A stretch of 64,000 bases of DNA from Actinomadura hibisca NBRC 15177 (GTDB taxonomy: Bacteria > Actinomycetota > Actinomycetes > Streptosporangiales > Streptosporangiaceae), in assembly GCF_001552635.1 (NCBI RefSeq), contig NZ_BCRO01000007.1:1-64000 (forward strand), written 5' to 3'. Below the pieces are notes generated by a model. That model was given only the letters and a program-made list of their open reading frames with translations. It had not been told where the DNA came from and made no database searches. The stretch's first letter is position 1. Each line of letters opens with the position of its first letter. This document shows positions 50,038-59,115 of the stretch, in pieces. The position numbers and the translations under genes are program-made.

Positions 50038-50973
50038 TCAGTGCGCGCCCAGCACGTCCACGACGAACACCAGCGTGTCGGTGCCCTTGATCCCGGCCTG
50101 CGCCAGCCCCTTCGCGCCGTAGCCCAGCGCGGGCGGCACCACGACCAGCACCCGGCTGCCGACCTTCTGCCCCACCAGCGCCTGGTCCCAGCCCTTCATC
50201 ACCTGGCCGGTCCCGATCGTGGCCGCGTACGGGCGGCCCGACCGCCACGAGGAGTCGAACACCTGCCCGTCGCGCCAGAACGACCCGGTGTACTGCAACG
50301 CCACGAGCTGGCCCTTCTCGACCGCCGCGCCGCCGCCCTGCACCAGGGTCCGCACCTGCAACGTCTTGGGCGCGGCGGCCTTCGGCACGGTCACCAGCGG
50401 CCCCTGCGCGCCCGACCCTGGCGTCACCTGCGGCAACTTCGCGTCGCTCAGCGCCTGCTGCCTGCCCTGCGCCGCGGCCGTCTTCGAGTACACCGCGCGC
50501 ACGTCCAGCACGTACAGCAGCGAGTCCCCGGCCCCCACCTGGTTCCGGCTGTCGCCCTTGTCGCCGAACCCGTCCTTGGGCGGGATCCGCGCCACCACGC
50601 GCGACCCCGCACGGGCGCCCTCCAGCGCCTTCTCCAGCCCCGGCACCAGCTCCCCCGTCGGGAACGCGCCCGGCTTGCCGTCGTCGAAGCTGCTGGCCAG
50701 CAGCTTGGAACCGGCCTTGGTCCACCGGTAGCCGACGTAGTCGGCCACCACCAGATCGCCCTTGTGGACCTGGGCGCCCTTGCCCTCGGCGAGGGTCTTC
50801 ACCGCCAGCTTCTCCTCGGGCTTGCCGCCCTTGGGGAACGACACCTCCGGACGGGCGCCGAACGCGCCCTTGACCGCGACCTGCACATCGTCGCCGCTCG
50901 AACACGCGGACAACGACAACGACGCGGCGGCCAGCACGGCGACCGCGGGCAACACGGCGAGACGACGGCGCAT
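50038..50973 (-). CDS. FKBP-type peptidyl-prolyl isomerase lipoprotein, two domains
   Basis: 311 aa. Signal peptide with lipobox LSAC (Cys24). Two FKBP domains: first ~65-165 (GDLVVADYVGYRW, L-V-P-G-L-E-K-A-L-E-G, with I-P-P-K-D-G-F-G), second ~205-311 (VALQYTGSFWRDGQVFDSSW, V-M-K-G-W-D-Q-A-L, ALGYGAKG, DTLVFVVDVL). The second is closer to canonical FKBP12. Acts on exported proteins at the membrane. FKBP genes next to pafA also occur in Streptomyces, to my knowledge. Confidence 0.9.
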   Translation of the reverse strand: MRRRLAVLPAVAVLAAASLSLSACSSGDDVQVAVKGAFGARPEVSFPKGGKPEEKLAVKTLAEGKGAQVHKGDLVVADYVGYRWTKAGSKLLASSFDDGKPGAFPTGELVPGLEKALEGARAGSRVVARIPPKDGFGDKGDSRNQVGAGDSLLYVLDVRAVYSKTAAAQGRQQALSDAKLPQVTPGSGAQGPLVTVPKAAAPKTLQVRTLVQGGGAAVEKGQLVALQYTGSFWRDGQVFDSSWRSGRPYAATIGTGQVMKGWDQALVGQKVGSRVLVVVPPALGYGAKGLAQAGIKGTDTLVFVVDVLGAH

Positions 50974-51062
50974 GCACGGTTCCTTCGGGGGTGGGTGAGC
51001 GCTGCTGAGCGCTCACCCTACCCCTCAGGTGACCAACCGGTAGCCCGCCGGTGCCGGCTACC

Positions 51063-52421
51063 TCACATCCCGGCGATGAGCTTGTCGACCCGCTCGTCCA
51101 CCGACCGGAACGGGTCCTTGCACAACACCGTGCGCTGCGCCTGGTCGTTCAGCTTCAGATGCACCCAGTCCACCGTGAAGTCGCGCCGCTTCTCCTGCGC
51201 CTTGCGGATGAACTCCCCGCGCAGCCGCGCCCGCGTCGTCTGCGGCGGCACCGACTTCGCCTCGAAGATCGCCAGGTCGCGCGTCACCCGCTCCACCGAA
51301 CCCCGGTTCTCCAGCAGGTAGTACAACCCCCGCTCCCGGTGCACGTCGTGGTAGGCCAGGTCCAGCTGCGCCACCCGCGGCGACGACAGCGGCAGGTCGT
51401 ACTTGCGGCGGTACCGCTCGATCAGCTGGTACTTGGTCACCCAGTCGATCTCCCGGGCCACCAGGTCCAGATCACCGGTCTCCACCGCGCGCAGCGTCCG
51501 CTCCCACAGGTCCAGCACCCGCTTGGCGGTCGCGTCGCCGCCCCGCCGGTCCACGAAGTCCTTCGCCTTGCCGAAGTACTCCTTCTGGATCTCCAGCGAG
51601 CTGGCCTCGCGCCCGTTGGCCAGCCGCACCTTGCGGCGGCCCGTCATGTCATGGCTGACCTCCCGGATCGCCCGGATCGGGTTCTCCAGCGTCAGGTCCC
51701 GCATGACGACGCCCGCCTCGATCATCCGCAGCACCAGGTCGGTCGCCCCCACCTTCAGGAGCATCGTGGTCTCGCTCATGTTCGAGTCGCCCACGATCAC
51801 GTGCAGCCGCCGGAACCGCTCGGCGTCGGCGTGCGGCTCGTCCCGGGTGTTGATGATGGGCCGCGACCGCGTCGTCGCCGACGACACCCCCTCCCAGATG
51901 TGCTCGGCGCGCTGCGACACGCAGTACACCGCGCCCCGGGGGGTCTGCAGCACCTTGCCGGCGCCGCAGATGATCTGGCGCGTCACCAGGTACGGGATCA
52001 GCACGTCGGCCAGCCGGCCGAACTCCCCGTGCCGCCCCACCAGGTAGTTCTCGTGGCAGCCGTAGGAGTTCCCGGCCGAGTCGGTGTTGTTCTTGAACAG
52101 GTAGATGTCGCCGGCGATGCCCTCCTCGCGCAGCCGCCGCTCCGCGTCCACGAGGAGCCCCTCGAGGATGCGTTCGCCGGCCTTGTCGTGCGTCACCAGA
52201 TCGACGACGCTGTCGCACTCGGGCGTGGCGTACTCGGGGTGGCTTCCCACGTCCAGGTAGAGCCGCGCGCCGTTGCGCAGGAACACGTTGCTGCTGCGGC
52301 CCCACGACACCACCCGGCGGAACAGGTAGCGGGCCACCTCATCGGGTGACAACCGCCGCTGCCCGCGGAAGGTGCAGGTGACGCCGTACTCGTTCTCAAG
52401 CCCGAAGATGCGCCTGTCCAC
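51063..52421 (-). CDS. pafA: Pup-protein ligase PafA
   Basis: 452 aa from GTG 52421, the same length as M. tuberculosis PafA; a GTG two codons up (52427) is disfavoured. Links the gamma-carboxylate of Pup's C-terminal Glu to substrate lysines. Carboxylate-amine ligase fold with [30 protein letters not shown] (start of the ligase-specific segment), [18 protein letters not shown] with base Asp57, and [17 protein letters not shown]. It lacks the Dop loop. TAGGGT (52434-52429) is seven bases before GTG 52421, with no ribosome site, so it is probably leaderless. Confidence 0.96.
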   Translation of the reverse strand: MDRRIFGLENEYGVTCTFRGQRRLSPDEVARYLFRRVVSWGRSSNVFLRNGARLYLDVGSHPEYATPECDSVVDLVTHDKAGERILEGLLVDAERRLREEGIAGDIYLFKNNTDSAGNSYGCHENYLVGRHGEFGRLADVLIPYLVTRQIICGAGKVLQTPRGAVYCVSQRAEHIWEGVSSATTRSRPIINTRDEPHADAERFRRLHVIVGDSNMSETTMLLKVGATDLVLRMIEAGVVMRDLTLENPIRAIREVSHDMTGRRKVRLANGREASSLEIQKEYFGKAKDFVDRRGGDATAKRVLDLWERTLRAVETGDLDLVAREIDWVTKYQLIERYRRKYDLPLSSPRVAQLDLAYHDVHRERGLYYLLENRGSVERVTRDLAIFEAKSVPPQTTRARLRGEFIRKAQEKRRDFTVDWVHLKLNDQAQRTVLCKDPFRSVDERVDKLIAGM

Positions 52422-52428
52422 ATCCACG

Positions 52429-52434
52429 ACCCTA
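52429..52434 (-). promoter_or_regulatory. -10 box of leaderless pafA
   Basis: TAGGGT, 7 nt before GTG 52421. Its position supports that start over 52427, which would leave only 1 nt. Confidence 0.55.
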
Positions 52435-52497
52435 TGCGGCCGGACGCCGACTTGGCAGCCTCCGCAGCCCCTTGTTTCGCAGCCGCTCCCGAACCCG

Positions 52498-52530
52498 CGC
52501 CTTTACGTTGTAGATCATTAAGCGGGCGGG
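52498..52530. repeat. 33-bp dispersed repeat, copy 2
   Basis: Begins CGCCTTTACGTTGTAGATC and ends ATTAAGCGGGCGGG, 30/33 identical to 17178-17210. Lies in the 200-bp gap between prcA and pafA, 77 bp upstream of the pafA start. The adjoining GGCGGG-AAAAA-CCCGCC (about 52525-52541) could be a prcA terminator. Confidence 0.85.
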
Positions 52531-52624
52531 AAAAACCCGCCGCGGCCGCACCCCCGGGCAAACCCGGACAGCACGACCACAGCGGGCCGTCACACCCCAC
52601 CAAACCGCCGGCGACTCCCCGAGG

Positions 52625-53320
52625 TCAGTCCCCCGCCTCCGCCAGCAACGCCTCGATCCGCGCCGCCGGAAGCCGCTTGAACAACCGGTGCTCCCGGTTA
52701 CGGTCCAGCACCGCCACCTCCAGCGACTTCGCCTCCAGATGACGATCGTTGTCCTGCGCCTCCAACGACCGCACCGCCGTCCGCAACGCCTCCACCAGCG
52801 ACGCGCCCTCGACGTACCGCTCCTTCAACGCCTGCGCCACCGCGTCCGCCTGACCGCCCATCGCCACGTAACCGTGCTCGTCGGCCACCGAACCATCGAA
52901 CGTCAACCGGTAGATCTGGTCGGTCTCCGCCGTCTCACCGACCTCCGCCACCACCAACTCCACCTCGTACGGCTTGTTGGTCTCCGTGAAGATCGTCCCC
53001 AGCGACTGCGCGTACACGTTCGCCAGACCCCGCGCCGTCACATCACGCCGGTCGTACTGGTACCCGTTGATGTCGGCGTACCGCACCCCGCCCAGCCGCA
53101 GGTTCTCGAACTCGTTGTACTTCCCCACCGCCGCGAACGCGATCCGGTCGTAGATCTCACTGATCTTGTGCAACGCCCGCGACGGATTGTCGGCCACGAA
53201 CAGGATCCCGTCGGCGTACTGCAGCACCACCACGCTGCGACCCCGCGAGATCCCCTTCCGCGCATAGTCCGCCTTGTCCTTCATCTGCTGTTCGGGCGAC
53301 ACGTAGAACGGCATGGACAC
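52625..53320 (-). CDS. prcA: Proteasome alpha subunit PrcA
   Basis: 231 aa from GTG 53320, which aligns with the start of mycobacterial PrcA (M-S-x-P-x-x-x-S-P-E-Q). Alpha-type subunit with the N-terminal gate helix ([20 protein letters not shown]), [16 protein letters not shown] and no catalytic Thr. Forms the outer rings of the 20S core that bind ARC. Fifteen bases after prcB. The start has AAGGG upstream. Confidence 0.96.
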   Translation of the reverse strand: MSMPFYVSPEQQMKDKADYARKGISRGRSVVVLQYADGILFVADNPSRALHKISEIYDRIAFAAVGKYNEFENLRLGGVRYADINGYQYDRRDVTARGLANVYAQSLGTIFTETNKPYEVELVVAEVGETAETDQIYRLTFDGSVADEHGYVAMGGQADAVAQALKERYVEGASLVEALRTAVRSLEAQDNDRHLEAKSLEVAVLDRNREHRLFKRLPAARIEALLAEAGD

Positions 53321-53335
53321 CGGTCTGCATCCCTT

Positions 53336-54181
53336 CTATCGCAGCGGGGCGGTCGGACCGCCCGGCGAGTCGTAACGTTCCTCCACGACGGCCCGCGCCA
53401 ACGCGCCGACCTCGTCCTCACCGAGCCGCCGGTACCCCTCCGCCGTCACCGACGCCACCACCGGGAAGATCCCGCGCGTCAGATCCGGCCCACCGGTCGC
53501 CGAGTCGTCATCGGCCGCGTCGTACAACGCCTGCACGCACACCAGCGCCGCGTCCTCGGCCGACAGATCCGGCCGGAACAACTTCTTCAGCGCACCCCGC
53601 GCGAACACCGACCCCGACCCGATCGAATGGAAGTCCCGCTCCTCGTACCGGCCACCGGCCGGATCGTAGGAGAAGATCCGCCCGGCGTCCCGGTCCTCGT
53701 CGTACCCCGCGAACAACGGCACCACGGCCAACCCCTGCATCGCCATGCCCAGGTTCTGCCGCACCATCGTCGCCAGCCGGTTCGCCTTGCCCTCGATCGA
53801 CAGCGTGCGGCCCTCACGCTTCTCGTAATGCTCCAGCTCCACCTGGAACAGCCGCATCATCTCGATCCCGATCCCCGCCGTACCGGCGATCGCGATCGCC
53901 GAGAACTCGTCGGCCCGGAACACCTTCTCGATATCACGCTGCGCGATCACGTTGCCCGCGGTCGCCCGCCGGTCCCCCGCCATCACCACACCGCCCGGGA
54001 AGACCACCGCCACGATCGTCGTGCCGTGCGGGATCTCCTCCCCCGCCGACACCGCCGGCAACGGCCGCCGACCCGGCAGCAACTCCGGCGAGTACGCCCC
54101 CAGGAACTCCGTGAACGAGGACGTGTCCGGGTTCACGAACAACCCGGGCAGACGTCCGGCCTTCGCATCGTGGGACGCCAC
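53336..54181 (-). CDS. prcB: Proteasome beta subunit PrcB
   Basis: 281 aa from GTG 54181, chosen because GGAGGGAAGGAG lies four bases upstream; ATG 54202 and a start at 54238 are longer options. A 53-residue propeptide ([17 protein letters not shown]) is cut before Thr54 in [10 protein letters not shown], giving the N-terminal catalytic threonine. Then [14 protein letters not shown] with the active-site Lys/Arg-Asp region. Inner-ring proteolytic subunit. Confidence 0.96.
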   Translation of the reverse strand: MASHDAKAGRLPGLFVNPDTSSFTEFLGAYSPELLPGRRPLPAVSAGEEIPHGTTIVAVVFPGGVVMAGDRRATAGNVIAQRDIEKVFRADEFSAIAIAGTAGIGIEMMRLFQVELEHYEKREGRTLSIEGKANRLATMVRQNLGMAMQGLAVVPLFAGYDEDRDAGRIFSYDPAGGRYEERDFHSIGSGSVFARGALKKLFRPDLSAEDAALVCVQALYDAADDDSATGGPDLTRGIFPVVASVTAEGYRRLGEDEVGALARAVVEERYDSPGGPTAPLR

Positions 54182-54318
54182 GCGACTCCTTCCCTCCACC
54201 ATGGCGCCGACGCCCCTGACACGCGCCGACGCTGACACACCCGACCCTACTGTTCGACCGCACCCCAGCGCATACCACGATCACCCCGCCCAGCTCCGCC
54301 CACGGCGAACCGGTCCGA

Positions 54319-55473
54319 TCACGGCCCCGCGACCGCGTCCTCCGTGAACGCGAACTCCCGCCACGGAACCCACTCCACCAGCTCCTCCATGTCCCGCAGC
54401 GCCCGGCGGTAACTCGCGTCCTGCTCCCGAAAACGATCCCAGCCGTCCAGCGGCACCCCGGCCGGATCCACGTCGGGGAACGTCAACGACAGGCGGGCGC
54501 CGTCATCGCCGGACGGCACCTCCTTCACCAGGTCGCCCCGCAGGTAAGCCGCCGCACGACGCAACGCGCCCGGATCGTCCCGGAGCTGCCCCATCCCGGA
54601 ATTGCAGCCGACGCAGAGCACACCGCGGACCGCCTGCGTGTCATGACAGTGATCCACATGATCGCCCGGCCGGTCGCAACAGATCGCGCAGTACCCGCCC
54701 TGCATCTCCCCCAGCGACGCCACCTCGCCCTCGGTCATCCCGTAACGCCCACGCAGGTGGTAGTGACGCGACGAACCCAGCTGCGCCGCCCGACCATCCC
54801 CACGCTGACTCTCCAGATGACGCCGGGACTCGCCCAGGATCTTCGTCCGACCGAACTCCACGCGCATCCACCGCGAATGCGCGTTCCGCCCCTCCAGGTA
54901 GTCGGCCGCCTCACGCAACCGCCACTCGTCATCCTCGAACTGACCGAGCGCGCCGTTGCATCTGAAGCAGAGCATGCCTCGGACAAGCCCCGTCAGATGG
55001 CTGTGATCGACATGCGCGGCCGGTGAGCGCAGGCAGATCAGACAGATGCCGCCCTGCCGCTCACGGAGGGCGTCCGCCTCCGCCTCGGTAATCCCGTAGC
55101 GCAGCTTGAGCAGGTAGTTGCGGCTACTGCCGTGGTTGCGGGTCCTGCCCTCCGCCATGACGCGGTTGTGGCACGGCTTGCAGTAATCGGCAAGGCCACT
55201 GGCGTTGGCCCGGTTACGGCCGAACGCGTCGAGGGACTTCACTTCCTCGCACTGCGGGCAGTACTTCATGCCCGCCGGAACCGCCGAGTGGCGCCGGTAG
55301 GGGCGCGCCTCTTTCCCATCAGCGGCTTGCTTGCGTCGGTATTTGGCGGCGTTACGGAGCCCGAAGCACTCTTTGCAGTAGAGGGCCAGGCCGTCCGGCG
55401 ACGCCTTGCGCTTCCAGAATTCGCCGACGGGCTTCACCTGCCCGCAGTCGCGACACTTCTTCCCCTCGGACAC
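54319..55473 (-). CDS. Tandem endonuclease VII-like (HNH) protein with two zinc ribbons
   Basis: 384 aa from GTG 55473; ATG 55524 in frame is possible but has no ribosome site. Two N-terminal zinc-ribbon-like units (C7-C10/C33-C36 and C72-C75/C98-C101), then two recombination endonuclease VII-type domains. Domain 1 is ~120-195 (CLIC, AHVDHSH, LCFRCNGALG) and domain 2 ~240-312 (CAIC, DHVDHCH, LCVGCNSGMG). Both keep the zinc cysteines and the D-H...N catalytic pattern of T4 endonuclease VII. A 70-residue acidic tail follows. It lies between pup and prcB on the same strand. Endonuclease VII-like genes next to pup/prcBA have been noted in other actinobacteria (from memory); two intact domains seem unusual. 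Confidence 0.85.
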   Translation of the reverse strand: MSEGKKCRDCGQVKPVGEFWKRKASPDGLALYCKECFGLRNAAKYRRKQAADGKEARPYRRHSAVPAGMKYCPQCEEVKSLDAFGRNRANASGLADYCKPCHNRVMAEGRTRNHGSSRNYLLKLRYGITEAEADALRERQGGICLICLRSPAAHVDHSHLTGLVRGMLCFRCNGALGQFEDDEWRLREAADYLEGRNAHSRWMRVEFGRTKILGESRRHLESQRGDGRAAQLGSSRHYHLRGRYGMTEGEVASLGEMQGGYCAICCDRPGDHVDHCHDTQAVRGVLCVGCNSGMGQLRDDPGALRRAAAYLRGDLVKEVPSGDDGARLSLTFPDVDPAGVPLDGWDRFREQDASYRRALRDMEELVEWVPWREFAFTEDAVAGP

Positions 55474-55559
55474 CTCACCCACCCACCCCCGGAGCGATCT
55501 CCGGTGTCGAAACCTGCGACCCATTGGTGTTCTAAATTAATGGTTCACACGTTCGACGG

Positions 55560-55598
55560 AGTCACTTCTGGAAAGAATCTTGCTTTTCCGTAGTGACT
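55560..55598 (-). terminator. AT-rich hairpin between pup and the endonuclease gene
   Basis: AGTCACT (55560-55566) pairs with AGTGACT (55592-55598), with inner GGAAA/TTTCC (55570-55574, 55585-55589). The surrounding 55525-55614 is strikingly AT-rich for this genome. It could partly stop or process the pup transcript, so that pup is made in excess over the downstream genes. Confidence 0.55.
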
Positions 55599-55614
55599 AT
55601 GTCCGATTTGTGTA

Positions 55615-55824
55615 TCATTGACCCCCTTTTTGCACATACGAACGGACAAATTCCTCTGCGTTCTCTTCGAGAACTTCGTCAATTTCGTCCAGAATTGCAT
55701 CGACGTCGTCGGTGAGCGCCTCGTTCCGCTCCTGGACGTCGCCCGTGGTCTCGGCCTGGGTCTCCTCGACCTCCTCGGTGCGGCGCCCGGTCTGCTTCTG
55801 ACCGCCGGTGTCCTTCGTGGCCAT
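55615..55824 (-). CDS. pup: Prokaryotic ubiquitin-like protein Pup
   Basis: 69 aa from ATG 55824, with GGAGG six bases upstream; the frame continues to 56034 but without a start signal. Intrinsically disordered and acidic (EEVEETQAETTGDVQERNEAL, cut short), with the helical Mpa-binding region D-D-V-D-A-I-L-D-E-I-D-E-V-L and C-terminus YVQKGGQ. The final Gln must be deamidated by Dop before ligation, as in mycobacteria. Confidence 0.97.
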   Translation of the reverse strand: MATKDTGGQKQTGRRTEEVEETQAETTGDVQERNEALTDDVDAILDEIDEVLEENAEEFVRSYVQKGGQ

Positions 55825-56050
55825 CCCGTACCTCCACTCTGCCGGTGACCCCCGAACCCTATCTCCGATCTTGCTTGGTGAACGGGTACCGGGGCCCGGT
55901 TTCCCGGGGTGGCCGGTGCGGGGGCCTGGTGGGGTTATCGCCCGCGCGCCATTCGCTGAAACGGGCATACCGGTCACAAATTCGCGGCGGTCCCCAGGGG
56001 CCCTTAACGCCTTTTGAACCGGGGTCCCACACAAGGGTGCCGGGACGCGC

Positions 56051-56083
56051 GAACGCCCGCGAGAGGGGCTCTCGCGGGCGTTC
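56051..56083 (-). terminator. dop terminator, 15-bp perfect stem
   Basis: GAACGCCCGCGAGAG, loop GGG, and exact complement, 27 bp after the dop stop. No U-run. pup therefore probably has its own promoter in 55825-56050; GATAAC with TTTCAG upstream is a weak candidate. Confidence 0.75.
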
Positions 56084-56109
56084 AGGCGGTGTCGCTTCGC
56101 TCGGTGGCG

Positions 56110-57627
56110 TCAGTTCTGGCCGGTGAGGGTGGCGACGAGGTCGGCTGCGGTGCGGCAGCGGTCGAGGAGTGCGCCGACGTGCTGTTTGGTGCCGCGGAGG
56201 GGCTCCAGGGTGGGGACGCGCTGGAGGGATTCGCGGCCGGGGACGTCGAAGATGACCGAGTCCCAGGAGGCGGCGGCGACGGAGTCGGCGTACTGGCTGA
56301 GGCAGCGGCCGCGGAAGTAGGCGCGGGTGTCCTCGGGGGGTTCCTCGACGGCGTGTTCGACGGTGGCCTCGGTGATGACGCGGTCGATGCGTCCGCGGGC
56401 GACGAGGCGGTTGTAGAGGCCCTTGTCGGGGCGGATGTCGGTGTACTGGAGGTCGACGAGCTGGAGGCGGGGGTGGGACCAGTCGAGGCCGTCGCGGGTG
56501 CGGTAGCCCTCCAGGAGGGCGAGTTTGGCGACCCAGTCGAGTTCGCGGGAGAGCTGCATGGGGTCGCTCTCCAGGCGGTGGAGGACCGATTCCCAGCGGT
56601 CGAGGACGTCGGTGGTCATGTCGTCGACGTCGGTGCCGAAGCGGTCCTCGACGTATTTGCGGGACTGCTCCAGGTATTCCATCTGGAGTTGCACGGCGGT
56701 CATCTTGCGGCCGTCGCGGAGGGTGAGGAGGTGTTTGCAGGTGGGGTCGTGGGAGACGGCGCGGAGGGCGGCGACGGGGGTGTCGACGGAGAGGTCGGCG
56801 GTGAGGAAGCGGTCTTCGATCATGGCGAGGACCAGGGCGGTGGTGCCGAGTTTGAGGTAGGTGGAGACCTCGCTCATGTTGGCGTCGCCGATGATGACGT
56901 GGAGTCGCCGGTACTTCTCGGGGTCGGCGTGGGGTTCGTCGCGGGTGTTGATGATGGGGCGTTTGAGGGTGGTCTCCAGGCCGACCTCGACTTCGAAGAA
57001 GTCGGCGCGCTGGCTGATCTGGAAGCCGTCGCCGCGGCCGTCGACGCCGATGCCGACGCGGCCGGCGCCGGTGACGACCTGGCGGGAGACGAAGAAGGGG
57101 GTGAGGTGCCGGACGATGTCGGCGAAGGGGGTTTCCCGCTTCATCAGGTAGTTCTCGTGGCAGCCGTAGGAGGCGCCCTTGTTGTCGGTGTTGTTCTTGT
57201 AGAGCTGGATGGGGTGGGTGCCGGGGACGAGGGCGGCGCGGGCGGCGGCGTCGGCCATGACACGTTCGCCGGCCTTGTCCCAGGTGAGGGCGTCGAGTGG
57301 GTTGGTGCACTCGGGCGCGGAGTATTCGGGGTGGGCGTGGTCGACGTAGAGGCGGGCGCCGTTGGTGAGGATGACGTTGGCGAGCCCGAGGTCCTCGTCG
57401 GTGAGCTGGGTGGGGTCGGCGACTTCGCGGGCGAGGTCGAATCCGCGCGCGTCGCGCAGGGGGTTCTCCTCTTCGAAGTCCCATCGGGCTCGTCTGGCCC
57501 GTGCCGCTGATGCCGCGAGGTAGGCGTTGACGACCTGGGAGGAGGTCACCATCGCGTTGGCCCCTGGCTGACCTGGTACGGAGATGCCGTACTCGGTCTC
57601 GATGCCCATCACCCGCCGAACACTCAT
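56110..57627 (-). CDS. dop: Pup deamidase/depupylase Dop
   Basis: 505 aa. Deamidates the C-terminal Gln of Pup and removes Pup from substrates. Same fold as PafA, but with the Dop-specific loop at about 44-62 ([18 protein letters not shown]) and nucleophile region [17 protein letters not shown] (Asp96). Also [17 protein letters not shown] and [22 protein letters not shown] 57627 is preceded seven bases up by TAGGCT (57640-57635), inside the end of the acyltransferase gene, with no ribosome site. Confidence 0.96.
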   Translation of the reverse strand: MSVRRVMGIETEYGISVPGQPGANAMVTSSQVVNAYLAASAARARRARWDFEEENPLRDARGFDLAREVADPTQLTDEDLGLANVILTNGARLYVDHAHPEYSAPECTNPLDALTWDKAGERVMADAAARAALVPGTHPIQLYKNNTDNKGASYGCHENYLMKRETPFADIVRHLTPFFVSRQVVTGAGRVGIGVDGRGDGFQISQRADFFEVEVGLETTLKRPIINTRDEPHADPEKYRRLHVIIGDANMSEVSTYLKLGTTALVLAMIEDRFLTADLSVDTPVAALRAVSHDPTCKHLLTLRDGRKMTAVQLQMEYLEQSRKYVEDRFGTDVDDMTTDVLDRWESVLHRLESDPMQLSRELDWVAKLALLEGYRTRDGLDWSHPRLQLVDLQYTDIRPDKGLYNRLVARGRIDRVITEATVEHAVEEPPEDTRAYFRGRCLSQYADSVAAASWDSVIFDVPGRESLQRVPTLEPLRGTKQHVGALLDRCRTAADLVATLTGQN

Positions 57628-57634
57628 ATCGTCG

Positions 57635-57640
57635 AGCCTA
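57635..57640 (-). promoter_or_regulatory. -10 box of leaderless dop
   Basis: TAGGCT, 7 nt before the ATG. It overlaps the stop region of the upstream acyltransferase gene, so dop is probably transcribed on its own. Confidence 0.5.
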
Positions 57641-58900
57641 TCGGGGCGGAGGGGGTGGAGCCATGGGGCGTGTCGGGGTGATGGGCGGGTGTCGGGCCTC
57701 CGGTGCCGGGGTGGGGGGCGGTGGGGCCCGGGGGGTGGACGCCGCCGGGGCCGGGGGGGTGGGGGGGCCGGGGGGTGTGGGGGGTTCGGTGTGGCGGGCG
57801 CGGCGGTGCCGGTGTTGTCCGGGTTCGGTGGTGGCGAGGCGGGCGAAGGAGTCCTTGAGGCGGGGTTTGAGCCAGCGTGCGGCGGGTTCTTCGACGAGTT
57901 TGTTGATGAGGTAGGCGGCGGCGAGGACGGTGGCGGTGATGATGAGGACGACGGCCCAGGGCTGGAGGGTGGGGTAGAGGAAGCGGGCGATGACGGGGCC
58001 GAGTTCGTAGTGGATGAGGTAGGTGGGGTAGGTGAGGGCGCCGAGGGTGGCGAGGCGCTTCCAGCGGAGGCGGCTGAGTTTGCCGGTGGCGATGAGGGCG
58101 ACGAGGGCGTAGACGAGGGTGGTGAGGACGGCGATGGCGGGCCAGGCGTCGGCGCGGGAGATGCTGTAGGGGGCTTCGGTGGCGGCGGGGAGGGCGTAGC
58201 GGATGGAGCAGGCCCAGGAGAAGGCGACCAGGAGCCACAGCATGAGGGTGGGGCCGAAGCGGTGGATGAGGTAGAGCGCCATGCCGGCGATGAAGTAGGG
58301 GGCGTAGGTGGGGATGAGGACGCTCTGGAGGAGGTCGTTGCCGGATTCTTTGGCGAAGATGGCGAGGACGGTCCAGGTGGTCATGAAGGTGAGGCAGCGG
58401 CGGTAGGTGATGCCGGTGAGGACGAGGAGGGAGATGAGGGCGTAGAAGTGCATCTCGGCCCAGAGGGTCCAGAAGACTCCGCTGGCGTTCCGGATGCCCA
58501 TGCCCTGTTGGAACATGGTGAGGTTGGGGATGATCGTCTCGGGTTTGCCGCGTCCCATGCCGGTGGTGAGGTGGATGGCGCCGATCATGAGGACGGCGAG
58601 CCAGTAGGCGGGGTACAGGCGGGTGATGCGGGAGACGGTGAAGTCGGCCATGCTGCGTCCCCAGGCGCTCATCAGGATGACGAAGCCGCTGATGAGGAAG
58701 AACAGTTCGACGCCGAGGTAGCCGAACTGGGTGAGGGCGGAGACGGGGTCGAAGAGTTCGCGGGCCTTCTCGCCTTTGAAGGGTCCGCCCCTGCTGCCGG
58801 TGTAGTGGTACAGCAGGACGGCCATGGCGGCGAGGAAGCGCAGCAGGTCCAGCTCGTAGAGGCGGACCCGCGGGGTTCGGGGGGCGGTTTCGGCAGGCAT
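57638..58900 (-). CDS. Acyltransferase family 3 (OafA/YrhL-like) membrane protein
   Basis: 420 aa with about ten membrane helices. Family signature at the start ([20 protein letters not shown], catalytic-type R/H region) and [14 protein letters not shown]. Transfers acyl groups, usually O-acetyl, to surface carbohydrates or other exported molecules. The last ~75 residues are a Pro/Thr/Ala-rich, basic cytoplasmic-like tail of low complexity. It separates arc from dop, where mycobacteria do not have it. ATG 58900 has TAGGCT nine bases upstream. Confidence 0.85.
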   Translation of the reverse strand: MPAETAPRTPRVRLYELDLLRFLAAMAVLLYHYTGSRGGPFKGEKARELFDPVSALTQFGYLGVELFFLISGFVILMSAWGRSMADFTVSRITRLYPAYWLAVLMIGAIHLTTGMGRGKPETIIPNLTMFQQGMGIRNASGVFWTLWAEMHFYALISLLVLTGITYRRCLTFMTTWTVLAIFAKESGNDLLQSVLIPTYAPYFIAGMALYLIHRFGPTLMLWLLVAFSWACSIRYALPAATEAPYSISRADAWPAIAVLTTLVYALVALIATGKLSRLRWKRLATLGALTYPTYLIHYELGPVIARFLYPTLQPWAVVLIITATVLAAAYLINKLVEEPAARWLKPRLKDSFARLATTEPGQHRHRRARHTEPPTPPGPPTPPAPAASTPRAPPPPTPAPEARHPPITPTRPMAPPPPPR

Positions 58901-59038
58901 TTGTGGAGCAGCCTAAGGGACACAAACCACCCCTTAGTGCCATTTCCGACAACTTGCGGGGCGCCGGTGTGCGATGCCGGACATGCGACGGCGGCGGCCG
59001 CCCCGGGGGCGCCCGCCGCCTGGTGACGCGGGGTCGGC

Positions 59039-59107
59039 GGGCGGTCACGGGGACCGCCCGGCGCCTGCCGCGGTCGTCGGCGGGCGGCGCCGGGCCGGCC
59101 CGCCGAC
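59039..59107 (-). terminator. arc terminator region, two hairpins
   Basis: GTCGGCGGGC (59076-59085) with GCCCGCCGAC (59098-59107) just after the arc stop, and GGGCGGTC/GACCGCCC (59039-59046, 59052-59059) further on. The rest of this 215-bp gap up to the acyltransferase start holds nothing else I can name. Confidence 0.7.
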
Positions 59108-59115
59108 GGTGTCCG

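Noticed and set aside
51063..52421. Assignment of this gene as dop
   Set aside because: The sequence lacks the Dop loop and follows PafA closely ([19 protein letters not shown] region, 452 aa); the gene at 56110-57627 has the loop and is dop.
54319..55473. Homing endonuclease of an intron or intein
   Set aside because: No interrupted gene around it, and the domain type is endonuclease VII rather than a homing HNH with NUMOD motifs.
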